Below are positions 8,768-16,337 of a stretch of 64,000 nt of DNA, in pieces. The translations under genes were made by a program, and so were the position numbers. The stretch's first letter is position 1; every line of letters begins with the position of its first letter. The notes below the pieces were generated by a model. That model had not been told where the DNA came from. It did not search any database and worked only from the letters and a program-made list of their open reading frames with translations. Source of the stretch: Williamsia sp. DF01-3 (GTDB taxonomy: Bacteria > Actinomycetota > Actinomycetes > Mycobacteriales > Mycobacteriaceae); assembly GCF_023051145.1 (NCBI RefSeq), contig NZ_JALKFS010000002.1:62001-126000 (forward strand). Reading direction: 5' to 3'.

Positions 8768-9150
8768 GCGTCGACCTCCGCCTGGGTCTCGGCCGGCACC
8801 GTCATGGTGCTCTCCACCAGGAGCACCGCCGACAGTTGCTGCAGCGCCGAGGGGATCACCCAGTAATAAACCCACGTGCCTCGGCGTTCGCAGTCGAGCA
8901 GACCGGCCGAGCGCAGCACCTTGAGGTGATGGGAGATCGTGGGCTGGGACAGGTCGAACGAGTCGGAGAGATCGCAGACGCACGCCTCACCGCCCGCGTG
9001 ACTGGCGATCAGGCTCAGCATCCGCAACCGGACCGGATCGGCCAACGATTTGAACATCCGCGCCAGATCAGCGGCCCAATCCTCGGTCAACGGCTCACGC
9101 ACCAGCGGAGAACAGCACGCACCGCCCTCAGATCCCTCTTGTATCGACAT
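8764..9150 (-). CDS. arsR: ArsR-family repressor heading the acr3 operon
   Basis: 128 residues. The sensing motif GEACVCDLSDSFDLSQPTIS holds the paired cysteines next to the recognition helix (SQPTISHHLKVLRSAG). An extra CC pair occurs at residues 12-13. The stop overlaps the acr3 start in an ATGA, so repressor and exporter are coupled. The operator-like repeat at 9142-9175 overlaps the start codon region, which implies autoregulation of the eight-gene operon arsR-acr3-arsC-arsC-trxB-arsD-arsA-arsC. Confidence 0.9.
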   Translation of the reverse strand: MSIQEGSEGGACCSPLVREPLTEDWAADLARMFKSLADPVRLRMLSLIASHAGGEACVCDLSDSFDLSQPTISHHLKVLRSAGLLDCERRGTWVYYWVIPSALQQLSAVLLVESTMTVPAETQAEVDA

Positions 9151-9175
9151 ACTTCAATATTGACAGGTGTCGATA
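9142..9175. promoter_or_regulatory. Candidate ArsR operator of the acr3 operon
   Basis: An exact 8-bp inverted repeat, TATCGACA at 9142-9149 and TGTCGATA at 9168-9175. Inside it, TATTGACAGGTGTCGA (9158-9173) matches the arsR/arsI operator at 2205-2220 in 14 of 16 bases. The left arm overlaps the arsR start codon. Confidence 0.6.
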
Positions 9176-9335
9176 TACGCTGCAAACCAACAACAGGTGA
9201 ACGCTGCAGCGAGCTGCCCGGGCACGGGCGGGCATCGCCCTCGGAGGAAGCCGCAGGTGCAGACTCGCCCAGCCGCAGCGACAAGTTATCCACAGAAACT
9301 GTGCAACACTGATGACGCGCTAGAACTATGCGCAC

Positions 9336-9358
9336 AACCGGCCACTGGCCGGTTTTTT
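9336..9358 (+). terminator. Intrinsic terminator
   Basis: ACCGGCCA and TGGCCGGT pair around a single C, followed by TTTTTT. No + strand gene is recognised just upstream, so it may end a short untranslated transcript starting in 9180-9330. Confidence 0.6.
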
Positions 9359-9480
9359 GTGCCCGCTGACCGTCTGGCCAGCATCGGGCCATCACCCTGT
9401 CACGCATCGCCGACCGGCACGCCCTCGTGGTGGCTGGTCTCGTCGGCGTGCGCGGCGCACCTCACCTAAGGGGTAACCAA

Positions 9481-9660
9481 ATGTTCGGAGACGTCTCTGC
9501 GTTCTGCGTCCTGGGACTGATCGCTCTCACTCTGCTCGGGGTGGGTGTTCTTCCGCTGCTCTACCTCGTGGTCCTCGGTGGCCGCGAAGCACCGGTGCGA
9601 CGCGTCGAGCGCTTGCTCAAAGCCCTCGCTGTGCCGGTGCGGGCCTGGCGCCGGAAGTAA
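9481..9660 (+). CDS. Small membrane protein, 59 aa
   Basis: ATG 9481 is preceded at eight bases by AAGGGG. The product has one hydrophobic helix (LIALTLLGVGVLPLLYLVVL) and a basic tail ending in AWRRK, so a single-span membrane protein with positive side inside is predicted. An intrinsic terminator follows at 9753. Function unknown. It lies between the ars island and the IS element without obvious partners. Confidence 0.45.
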   Translation: MFGDVSAFCVLGLIALTLLGVGVLPLLYLVVLGGREAPVRRVERLLKALAVPVRAWRRK

Positions 9661-9752
9661 CACCTATATCCCTGCCATGGAGACGCTGATGTCGCCGTAA
9701 GGCGCCGCGCACCCACTGGTTGCGCGCCCTCCAACCCCCTGGGCGTTCTTGC

Positions 9753-9794
9753 AAGCCCCGTGGTCGAACCCAATTCGACGCACGGGGCTTTTTC
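9753..9794 (+). terminator. Intrinsic terminator with long stem
   Basis: AAGCCCCGTG at 9753-9762 pairs with CACGGGGCTT at 9781-9790, with TCGAA/TTCGA extending the stem, followed by a T-run. It probably ends the transcript of the 59-residue membrane protein. Confidence 0.7.
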
Positions 9795-10010
9795 ATGCCC
9801 AAAATAGGTCGCCACGGGTTCTTATTCATGCGCACACCCCAGCTAGCGAACCCATGTTCGAACGCCTAGTACGCTCTAGGCGAGCGGGGACCTGGCGCAC
9901 TCACATCGATTCGGGGTACGCGGGAAGCAGGTCCCCGCCCCTTCGCCGCCACACCGGAATAGCCGTCGCAGGCGGGTGTTGCGCCGCGACGACCGGGGAT
10001 CTGTCGAGGT
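9795..10010. other. Non-coding flank of the IS110-family element
   Basis: No gene seen between the terminator and the IS recombinase. A perfect 7-bp inverted repeat, CGCCTAG (9863-9869) and CTAGGCG (9876-9882), occurs here. I cannot define the IS end. Confidence 0.3.
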
Positions 10011-11068
10011 TTACATCGCTGGGCTTTCGAGTTGCTGGAGTGCTTGCCATCGTCGGTGGTCGTCGCACATGGTGCGCCAGAGTTTCTTTGCGACTTGGCG
10101 TTTGAGGCAGCGCATGGCTGACCGGCGGGTCATCCCGGCGTCCATTTTGGAGTGCAGGTAGGTGTAGCCGGGACTGTTGGCGTTGATGCTCTGGCACACG
10201 GCGATGATGTGGATCGCTGAGTTCAGTGTGCGGTCGCCGTCACGGGAGAGGCGGTGGCGGCTGGTGTCGGCGGAGGCGACCTGAACGGGGGCGGTACCGG
10301 TGTAGGTGGCGAACGCCGATTCGGACTGAAACCGGAATGGGTTGCCAGTGCGGGCGATGATGCGGCCAGCGGTGACGGGACCGCAGCCGAAGATGGTGGT
10401 CAGGGTTGATCCGCAGTCGGCTAGCGCATGCTCGGTACGTTCGGTGATGTCGGAGATCTGGACCGTGCACCGCCGGGCATCCCCGACCAGCTCGAGGCCG
10501 ATCGCACGTCGCACACCGTCAGCAGCGGTGCGGGCCTCAAACGTCCGGAGAAGATGGAACGCCTTCTCCGAGTCGAGATTCTTTGCGGCGCCGCCAGGTA
10601 AAAGCTGACGCAGGATCGCGTGAAGTTGATTGATCAGCCGATTCTTGGTGTGCAGCAGGTTGCGGCGGCGTTCATCGAGACCCGTAACACGCTGGTGTAG
10701 TCCTCGGCATAGATCGGCCGGCCCTCACCCTGCAGGACCGCGACACAGGCCGCGGCCGCGGCGTCAATGCGATCGTTCTTGCGGCGACCGCCCCTGGAGA
10801 GCTGTCGGACACGGGCGGTCGCGGTGGACGGGACATCGACGACCGACTCACCCTGTTCAAGCAACCACAACGACAAATGATGGCCGAGGCCTTTGCCGTT
10901 CTCCACCGCCCACCGACGCTCAGGCCACCGACCCGCCCACTCAATCAGGTTTTGGTAGTCCGAGAGAGTGGACTGGATGCGCAACGACCCGAGGTCGACG
11001 TTGGTGGCGGGGTCGACGGCGGTGGCGGTGTGGGAGGACTTGTGCGGATCGATACCGATGACGATCAT
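10011..11068 (-). mobile_element. IS110-family element recombinase, frameshifted
   Basis: The first frame starts at ATG 11068 behind GAAAGGA and reads MIVIGIDPHKSSHTATAVDP, the RuvC-like DEDD N-domain of IS110-family transposases, with KNDRIDAAAAA as a further acidic motif. The second frame holds the serine-recombinase-like C-domain (TTIFGCGPVTAGRIIARTGNPFRFQSESAFATYTGTAPVQVAS, here described in parts). One base is missing near 10675-10678; adding it restores LDERRRNLLHTKNRLINQLH across the gap and a 352-residue protein. IS110 elements lack terminal inverted repeats and use a bridge RNA made from their non-coding end. As printed the element is inactive. Confidence 0.85.
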
Positions 11069-11219
11069 GGGTTCCTTTCGGTGAGCGGTATTGAGATGGG
11101 AATCCCCGGTCGGCACTCCGACTTTTAGCGCACCCGTGGCGTGATGCGTTCATGCCTCTGTTGAGCCAGACCAAAGACGGAGAACGCAGAGGAAGGCACA
11201 CCCAGGCCAAGCCAGCCCC
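11069..11219 (-). other. Non-coding region upstream of the IS110-family recombinase, possible bridge-RNA locus
   Basis: About 150 bases without a gene precede the recombinase on its own strand. In IS110-group elements the bridge RNA is encoded in the 5' non-coding end. A short hairpin (GTCGG-AGTG-CCGAC on the minus strand, near 11110-11125) is visible. The assignment is by position only; no target- or donor-binding loops were demonstrated. Confidence 0.25.
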
Positions 11220-11466
11220 TCAATGACACGCCGGCAGGGCGGCACGAAGCATCCGAGCCACCCCCTGCGCTCTCCTGCGCCAGGCTACGAACCCGCCGGT
11301 TCGAACACCACGACGTACTTCAATCCAAGTCGGAAGCATCGGCCTGCGCCGGCCACTTGTTCCGCCCGCTCCCGCCGGGCGCCGACCGCCAGCCCCAACG
11401 GTCGGCAGCGGAAGAGCAGACGCAGGGGATCCAGGATCGGGCCCGCAGACAGGGCCACAACCTCCC

Positions 11467-12401
11467 TTAATGATCGCCGGGCCACCCGACTGAGGATGCG
11501 GGTATGTCCCGCAGTCCTTTCCAGCTGGGATGGCGCGCAGGTGGCCGGTGAACTCGCGGTACTCGATATCGCCGACGTAGACGGCCCTGACCCACCGCAT
11601 CGACGAGCCGGCATCGGCCGTGAGCGGCTGGGTGAATGGTGGGGTCGGTTGCTCGATCGCCTCGAGCTGCACGCGCAGAATGCGCCGGTCTTTGGCGCTG
11701 AACCCGGTACCCACATGCCCGATGTGGCACAGGTCGCCGGCAGGGTTGCGGGCGCCGAGAACCAGCGCCCGGAGCCCACCGCGTGGACCGGGATCCCAAC
11801 CGCACACCACCACCGATGTTGTCCTCCGCAACGGCGATTTGATCCAAGACGAAGAGCGCCTACCAGTGTGGTAGGTCGAGGTAAGGCGTTTGGCGACAAT
11901 GCCTTCTAGGCCGTGCTCGCGGGCGATGTCGAGCATCACCTGATCGTCAACATCAATCCAGTACGGTGGGGCTTGCACCGACGTGTCCGCCAACGCCAGC
12001 CCGTCGAGAAGGGCGCGGCGCTCGAGATAGGGCAGGGCAGTGTTGTCCTGGCCGTCTAGGGCGAGGATGTCGAAGGCGTAGAACGTCGCCGGGACCATCC
12101 GCAGGGCCTATCGGCTGGGTTTGGGAATCCGCAGCCGTCGCTGTAGTCGGCTGAACGAGGGCCGCCCGGCCGCATTGAGTACGACGATCTCGCCATCGAG
12201 AATCGCCTGCCGGCCGCCCAACGCCGGCGGGCACACCAGCAACGATCTCGGGGAAGTGGGAAGAAAAGTTGTTGCGGTGCCTACCTACTCCACACATACG
12301 TTCTCGCAGAACCGGTTTCGACCAGCGCGCGAGCCCCATCCCCACTTGAACTCGAACGCCCATCCCTCGCCAGATGGGGCTTCGCCCAGGGTGGCGAGCA
12401 T
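11467..12401 (-). pseudogene. ATP-dependent DNA ligase (LigC/LigD ligase-domain type), decayed
   Basis: Pieces of one ligase can be followed through all three frames. It starts at ATG 12401 (MLATLGEAPSGEGWAFEFKW), where the adenylated lysine lies in EFKWDG after a one-base correction. Then come RRHRNNFSSHFPEIVAGVP, DGEIVVLN, an in-frame TAG after RIPKPSR, FYAFDILALDGQD, LEGIVAKRL, SSWIKSPL and the OB-fold part up to EFTGHLRHPSWKGLR. At least four frameshifts and one stop are needed to explain this, so the gene is dead, unlike the single-lesion genes elsewhere. Expected length of about 310 residues matches LigC-like enzymes. 11220-11466 holds nothing recognisable. Confidence 0.8.
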
Positions 12402-12681
12402 CGGATCCGGAACAGGCGGCACCCGTTCAGGATGCCCACGCGGCATTCACGTCACACGTACTGCGGTCACGATGTCGCCGCCGGCGGGGAAGTGCGCAAT
12501 GACAGGTGCTGGCGCGACACTCGCAAACACGCCGGGTGCCTTGCCTTCGAATCAGTGCTGGGCACGACGCCATAGGGGTGCAAATCAGTGGTTGATGACA
12601 GGATCCGGTCGTCGAACGCTCCTACGATGGTGACGGTGTGCCGAACCGGGTACACCGAGCCGAGCACAGGAGTTCATTTTC
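12402..12681. other. Intergenic, no gene seen
   Basis: Open frames here lack coding character. The 3' end must hold the promoter of the 68-residue protein at 12682. Confidence 0.35.
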
Positions 12682-12888
12682 ATGGGTGGAATTGCCGACA
12701 AGTTCGACAATGCGTACGAGGAAAAGCCGATCAGTGAGCTCGCTGACGCCCCCGTTGAGGCACTGCAGGGTGTGAGCCCGGGCGATGCCCAGCACCTCAA
12801 AGAGGCGTTCAACATCAAGACCGTGCGCGATCTGGGCACCAACAAGTACTTCCTCTGGGCCCAGGCAGTCGCCAAACTCGCCGACTAG
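12682..12888 (+). CDS. Small conserved protein, 68 aa, helix-hairpin-helix-like
   Basis: ATG 12682 follows AGGAG at eight bases. The product is soluble and helical. LADAPVEALQGVSPGDAQHLKEAFNIKTVRDLG reads like a helix-hairpin-helix unit of the type that contacts DNA backbone, followed by NKYFLWAQAVAKLAD. I recall similar short proteins in mycobacteria and rhodococci but no established function. A strong terminator begins 16 bases after the stop, so it is a monocistronic unit. Confidence 0.7.
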   Translation: MGGIADKFDNAYEEKPISELADAPVEALQGVSPGDAQHLKEAFNIKTVRDLGTNKYFLWAQAVAKLAD

Positions 12889-12903
12889 CCAACCCCGACA
12901 GCG

Positions 12904-12940
12904 AAAGCCGCGACCCTCCACCAGGGTCGCGGCTTTCTGC
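12904..12940 (+). terminator. Intrinsic terminator of the 68-aa protein gene
   Basis: AAAGCCGCGACCCT and AGGGTCGCGGCTTT form a perfect 14-bp stem with a five-base loop; the T-run is inside the stem end. Confidence 0.85.
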
Positions 12941-13156
12941 GTGTCGGTATTTAAAGAGTTGCGGGCCTGGTCGGTCGAGGTCAGGTTCCGCAGGCAGTCG
13001 CTGTCGAGGTTGCCGCCGGGATGTTGCGTAACCGGATTGGCCCGGAAACCCCGCTGATTTCGCGTGAGCACTGTTTGCTGTTGAGGCTGCGCAATGACTA
13101 AGTGCTGGTTAGGTGACTTAGACAGGGGCCGTCGAGTGGGACGAGGGGCGTTTTGA

Positions 13157-13333
13157 GTGCAGACGACGCAACAGATCACCGCGTTGATCCGAGAGTTGCA
13201 GTCCCACTTTCCTTCCTCGCTAGATGCCCTTGAGGAAATGATCGGCGAGTTTGCGCAGACTATGCCTGGAGAGTGTGCCTGGTACTTTTGCCGTGTCCCG
13301 CAAGGGTTCGGTGACAATTCACCAGTTGCATAA
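13157..13333 (+). CDS. Possible small protein, 58 aa
   Basis: GTG 13157 follows AGGGG. The translation MQTTQQITALIRELQSHF, then SLDALEEMIGEFAQTMPGE and CAWYFCRVPQG looks like a genuine amphipathic protein start, not a shadow. It could be the remnant of a longer gene. No family recognised. 12941-13156 before it holds nothing I can support. Confidence 0.3.
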   Translation: MQTTQQITALIRELQSHFPSSLDALEEMIGEFAQTMPGECAWYFCRVPQGFGDNSPVA

Positions 13334-13385
13334 GTGTAGGACAGGGAGAACGTTTCACCACTTATTGCACGTCTGGTGACCAGCG

Positions 13386-13640
13386 CTAGTCGCGGCCTAT
13401 GCGACGGATACCGAGCAGCAAGATGGTGAGTATGACGGCACCTACAGTCGCTGCCCAGGCCCAGTTGTGTAGGTGTGGCCAGCCGGGGTCGGTGATGTTG
13501 GGTGGGTGTGGCTGGCGGGTGTGGACGACGTCGGTGGCGTACGGGGCGGAGAGAACCAGACCCAAGGTAAACGCGATTGTTGCCCCGGAGGCGACGACGA
13601 GTACGGAAAACCAGTGGGGCAGGCGTGTGGTGTGAGCCAT
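13386..13640 (-). CDS. Small membrane protein of the copB-csoR operon
   Basis: 84 residues with two hydrophobic helices (FSVLVVASGATIAFTLGLVL near the N-terminus and WAATVGAVILTILLLGI at the C-terminus) joined by a His/Pro-rich loop (TRQPHPPNITDPGWPHLHN). The four histidines of the outside loop could bind metal. It lies 81 bases after csoR on the same strand and is probably the last gene of the copB operon. Function unknown. Confidence 0.55.
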   Translation of the reverse strand: MAHTTRLPHWFSVLVVASGATIAFTLGLVLSAPYATDVVHTRQPHPPNITDPGWPHLHNWAWAATVGAVILTILLLGIRRIGRD

Positions 13641-13721
13641 GACGGGTGGGCAGGCCTTTGGTCGTGGAGCGAACGCGAATTGCCGAGGCTGCTTTCCAAG
13701 GGTGAGGAAAGCGAGACTTGT

Positions 13722-14045
13722 TTAGGAGCGCACTAGCCGGGCGATTGCATCGGAGGCTTCTTTGAGTTTGAGGTCGGCCTGCGCACCACCTGTCTTAGCG
13801 GCGTCGACGACGCAGTGTTTGAGGTGGTCGTCGAGCAGGCCGATGGCGACGCCTTCGAGCGCTTTGGTCAGCGCGGAGATCTGGGTGAGGATGTCGATGC
13901 AGTATTGCTCTTCATCGACCATGCGGTGCAGCCCTCGGGCTTGGCCCTCGATGCGTTTGAGGCGAGCGAGGTACTTCTTCTTGTCGTCAATGTATCCGTG
14001 GGGGGCAGGGTGATCCCCGTCGTGGGTGGGGGTTTTGGCAGCCAT
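13722..14045 (-). CDS. csoR: CsoR-family copper-sensing repressor
   Basis: 107 residues. The all-helical DUF156 fold opens with KKYLARLKRIEGQARGLHRMV. The Cu(I) ligands of CsoR are present: Cys49 (EEQYCIDIL) and the His74-x3-Cys78 pair (DDHLKHCVV). The frame is open further upstream, but ATG 14045 gives the family N-terminus and normal length. It follows copB by 38 bases. CsoR releases G-tract palindromes on binding Cu(I); six such sites (TACCCC...GGGGTA) lie in this island, the nearest at 16289. Confidence 0.9.
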   Translation of the reverse strand: MAAKTPTHDGDHPAPHGYIDDKKKYLARLKRIEGQARGLHRMVDEEQYCIDILTQISALTKALEGVAIGLLDDHLKHCVVDAAKTGGAQADLKLKEASDAIARLVRS

Positions 14046-14083
14046 GTGAGTCCTTCGTTGTCGGGCGTGTGCATTGTAGGTGG

Positions 14084-16276
14084 CTACCGGCTGCCTGCGG
14101 TGGTCGCGCTGATCTCCGGTCGCAGGTCCAGTCGCCGCAACAGCTGGGCGTTGAGCGCCACGACCACCGTGGACGCCGACATCAAGATTGCGCCGACGGA
14201 CATGGGCAAGACGAAACCGATACTGGCAAGTACCCCGGCAGCAAGGGGAACCGAAATCAGGTTGTAACCGGCGGCCCACCAGAGGTTCTGCTTCATTTTT
14301 CGGTAGCTCGCCCGCGACAGCTCGATGACCGATAGTACCGACCTGGGGTCGTCGCTGGCCAAGATGACGCCGGCTGAGCCGATTGCGACGTCGGTGCCGG
14401 CGCCGATGGCGATGCCGACGTCGGCTTGGGCGAGTGCGGGGGCGTCGTTGACGCCGTCACCGACCATGGCTGTCTTTCGTCCCTCGCTTTGGAGCGCTTT
14501 GACTTTGGAGGCCTTGTCTTCTGGGCGGACGCCGGCGAACACGCGGTCAATACCGAGTTCGGCGGCCACCGACTGGGCCACAGCGTGCGCGTCACCGGTG
14601 ATCATGACCACTTGCACGCCGAGTTTGTGGAGCGCGGCGACGGCTTCACGCGATTCGCTGCGTATTTCATCGGCTAATTTCAGTGCTCCGATCGGGTTTC
14701 CGTCGGCCAACACATGAAGGATGATGGCACCGTCGGTTCGCCAGGTGTCGGCGATGTCGAGTTCAGCAAGGTGGTACTGCTCCAGCAGCCGTGGGCCACC
14801 GACTTGAATGCGGCGTCCGTCCACGAGTGCCGATACACCCACTGCCGGTGACGAACTGAACTCGCGGGCCCTGCTCAGAGATAGAGCACGCGTGCGGGCT
14901 GCGTGCACGATCGCTCTACCCAGCGGGTGTTCACTGTCGGCTTCGGCCGCGGCCGCGGCCGCAAGCACCTCATCTTCGGTGTGGCCTGCTGTGGTGTGCA
15001 CGGCAGTCACGGTGGGTTCACCTTTGGTGAGGGTGCCGGTCTTGTCGAACAACACGGTGTCCACGGTGCGCATACTCTCCAGCGCGAGGCGGTCTTTGAT
15101 CAACACACCACCGCGGGCAGCGCGCTCGGTCGCGATGGCCACCACCAGCGGGATCGCCAATCCCAGTGCGTGAGGGCAAGCGATGACCAGGACGGTGATG
15201 GTGCGCACGACCGCGTCATCCGGATAGCCAAGTACTGTCCAAACAATGGCGGTCAGTACCGCTGCACCCAGGGCGAACCAAAACAGCCAGGCAGCGGCGG
15301 TGTCGGCGAGCCGTTGGGCCCGAGACGACGAGTTCTGAGCTTCAGAGACCAACCGTTGGATACCGGCCAGTGCGGTGTCGTCACCGGTGGCGGTAACCTG
15401 CACGCGCACACCCGAGTCGGTAGCGACAGTGCCAGCAACGACCATGTCGTTGACGTTGCGGCGCACCGTTTTTGATTCACCGGTCACCATCGACTCATCC
15501 ATCTCGGCAGTGCCCTCGACGATCTTTCCGTCTGCGGGCACACTTGCCCCTGGACGGACGATGACCACGTCGCCGACCTGTAGCTGTGCAGGTGAGACGG
15601 TGACTATGTTGTCGCCGTCGATACGCTCGGCCTCATCGGGCAACAGAGCGGCCAGCGAGTCCAGCGCGGAAGTGGTTTGGGCCAGCGACCGCATTTCGAT
15701 CCAGTGCCCCAACAACATGATCACGATCAGCAGGGCCAGTTCCCACCAGAAATCGAGTTGGTGGTCGAGCAGTCCAATGCTTGCGCCCCACGACGCCACG
15801 AACGCCACCGTGATCGCCAGTCCGATGAGGAGCATCATGCCTGGAGTCCGTGATCGCACCTCGCTGGCTGCGCCGACCAGGAAGGGGCGGCCGCCCCAGG
15901 CGAACATCACCGTACCCAGAATCGGCGAGATCCACGACACTGCTCCAGAGTCGGGCACGTCGTAGCCCACCAGCATGGCGAACATGCTCGAAAAACCGAC
16001 GACAGGGATGGCCAGCAGCAGCATGATCCAGAACAGGCGCCGGAACTGGCCCACATGGTCACCATGCCCGGCGTGGCCCTGATGGCCGCTGTGGTCATCG
16101 GTGTGGCCCTGATGGTCACCCGCGTTATGGCCAGGGTGCTCATGGTCGGTATGACCGTGCATCCCACGAGCTTCGGCGTCCTCGGCATGGCCGGGGCTCG
16201 ATACGGGCGGGTGTGCCCCGGTCGATGCCGGTGTGGGCATCGACTGGCCCTGGTGGTGGTGATGAGAAGCGTTCAT
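14084..16276 (-). CDS. copB: Copper-exporting P1B-type ATPase, CopB-like (CPH type)
   Basis: 730 residues. The N-terminal 80 residues are packed with His and Met (HHHHQGQSMP, GMHGHTDHEHPGHN, HSGHQGHAGHGDH) in place of an HMA domain, as in CopB. Then come TGES actuator loop (ESMVTGESKTV), the membrane metal site CPH (VIACPHALGLAIP), the phosphorylation site DKTGTLTKGE and GDGVNDAPA. CPH ATPases export Cu(II)/Cu(I). An ATG at 16285 is also in frame; AGGATGG spaced correctly before ATG 16276 decides for the latter. The CsoR-type palindrome at 16289-16304 sits directly upstream. Confidence 0.93.
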   Translation of the reverse strand: MNASHHHHQGQSMPTPASTGAHPPVSSPGHAEDAEARGMHGHTDHEHPGHNAGDHQGHTDDHSGHQGHAGHGDHVGQFRRLFWIMLLLAIPVVGFSSMFAMLVGYDVPDSGAVSWISPILGTVMFAWGGRPFLVGAASEVRSRTPGMMLLIGLAITVAFVASWGASIGLLDHQLDFWWELALLIVIMLLGHWIEMRSLAQTTSALDSLAALLPDEAERIDGDNIVTVSPAQLQVGDVVIVRPGASVPADGKIVEGTAEMDESMVTGESKTVRRNVNDMVVAGTVATDSGVRVQVTATGDDTALAGIQRLVSEAQNSSSRAQRLADTAAAWLFWFALGAAVLTAIVWTVLGYPDDAVVRTITVLVIACPHALGLAIPLVVAIATERAARGGVLIKDRLALESMRTVDTVLFDKTGTLTKGEPTVTAVHTTAGHTEDEVLAAAAAAEADSEHPLGRAIVHAARTRALSLSRAREFSSSPAVGVSALVDGRRIQVGGPRLLEQYHLAELDIADTWRTDGAIILHVLADGNPIGALKLADEIRSESREAVAALHKLGVQVVMITGDAHAVAQSVAAELGIDRVFAGVRPEDKASKVKALQSEGRKTAMVGDGVNDAPALAQADVGIAIGAGTDVAIGSAGVILASDDPRSVLSVIELSRASYRKMKQNLWWAAGYNLISVPLAAGVLASIGFVLPMSVGAILMSASTVVVALNAQLLRRLDLRPEISATTAGSR

Positions 16277-16288
16277 AACTACCATCCT

Positions 16289-16304
16289 ATACCCCCAGGG
16301 GTAT
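16289..16304. promoter_or_regulatory. CsoR-type operator of copB-csoR
   Basis: ATACCCCCAGGGGTAT, a near-perfect G-tract palindrome, 12 bases before the copB start. The same pattern recurs at 20073, 23626, 26198, 26247 and 26276. Confidence 0.75.
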
Positions 16305-16337
16305 TAGTCGAGGGTGAAGCTGTTGGTGGGTGGGTGG

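Noticed and set aside
9286-9294. TTATCCACA, a perfect DnaA-box-like 9-mer
   Set aside because: Only one copy was seen, with no iterons, AT-rich stretch or rep gene nearby, so an origin is not supported.
12622-13317. 231-aa minus-strand open frame
   Set aside because: It runs antisense through the well-supported 68-aa gene and its terminator and has low-complexity, shadow-like composition.
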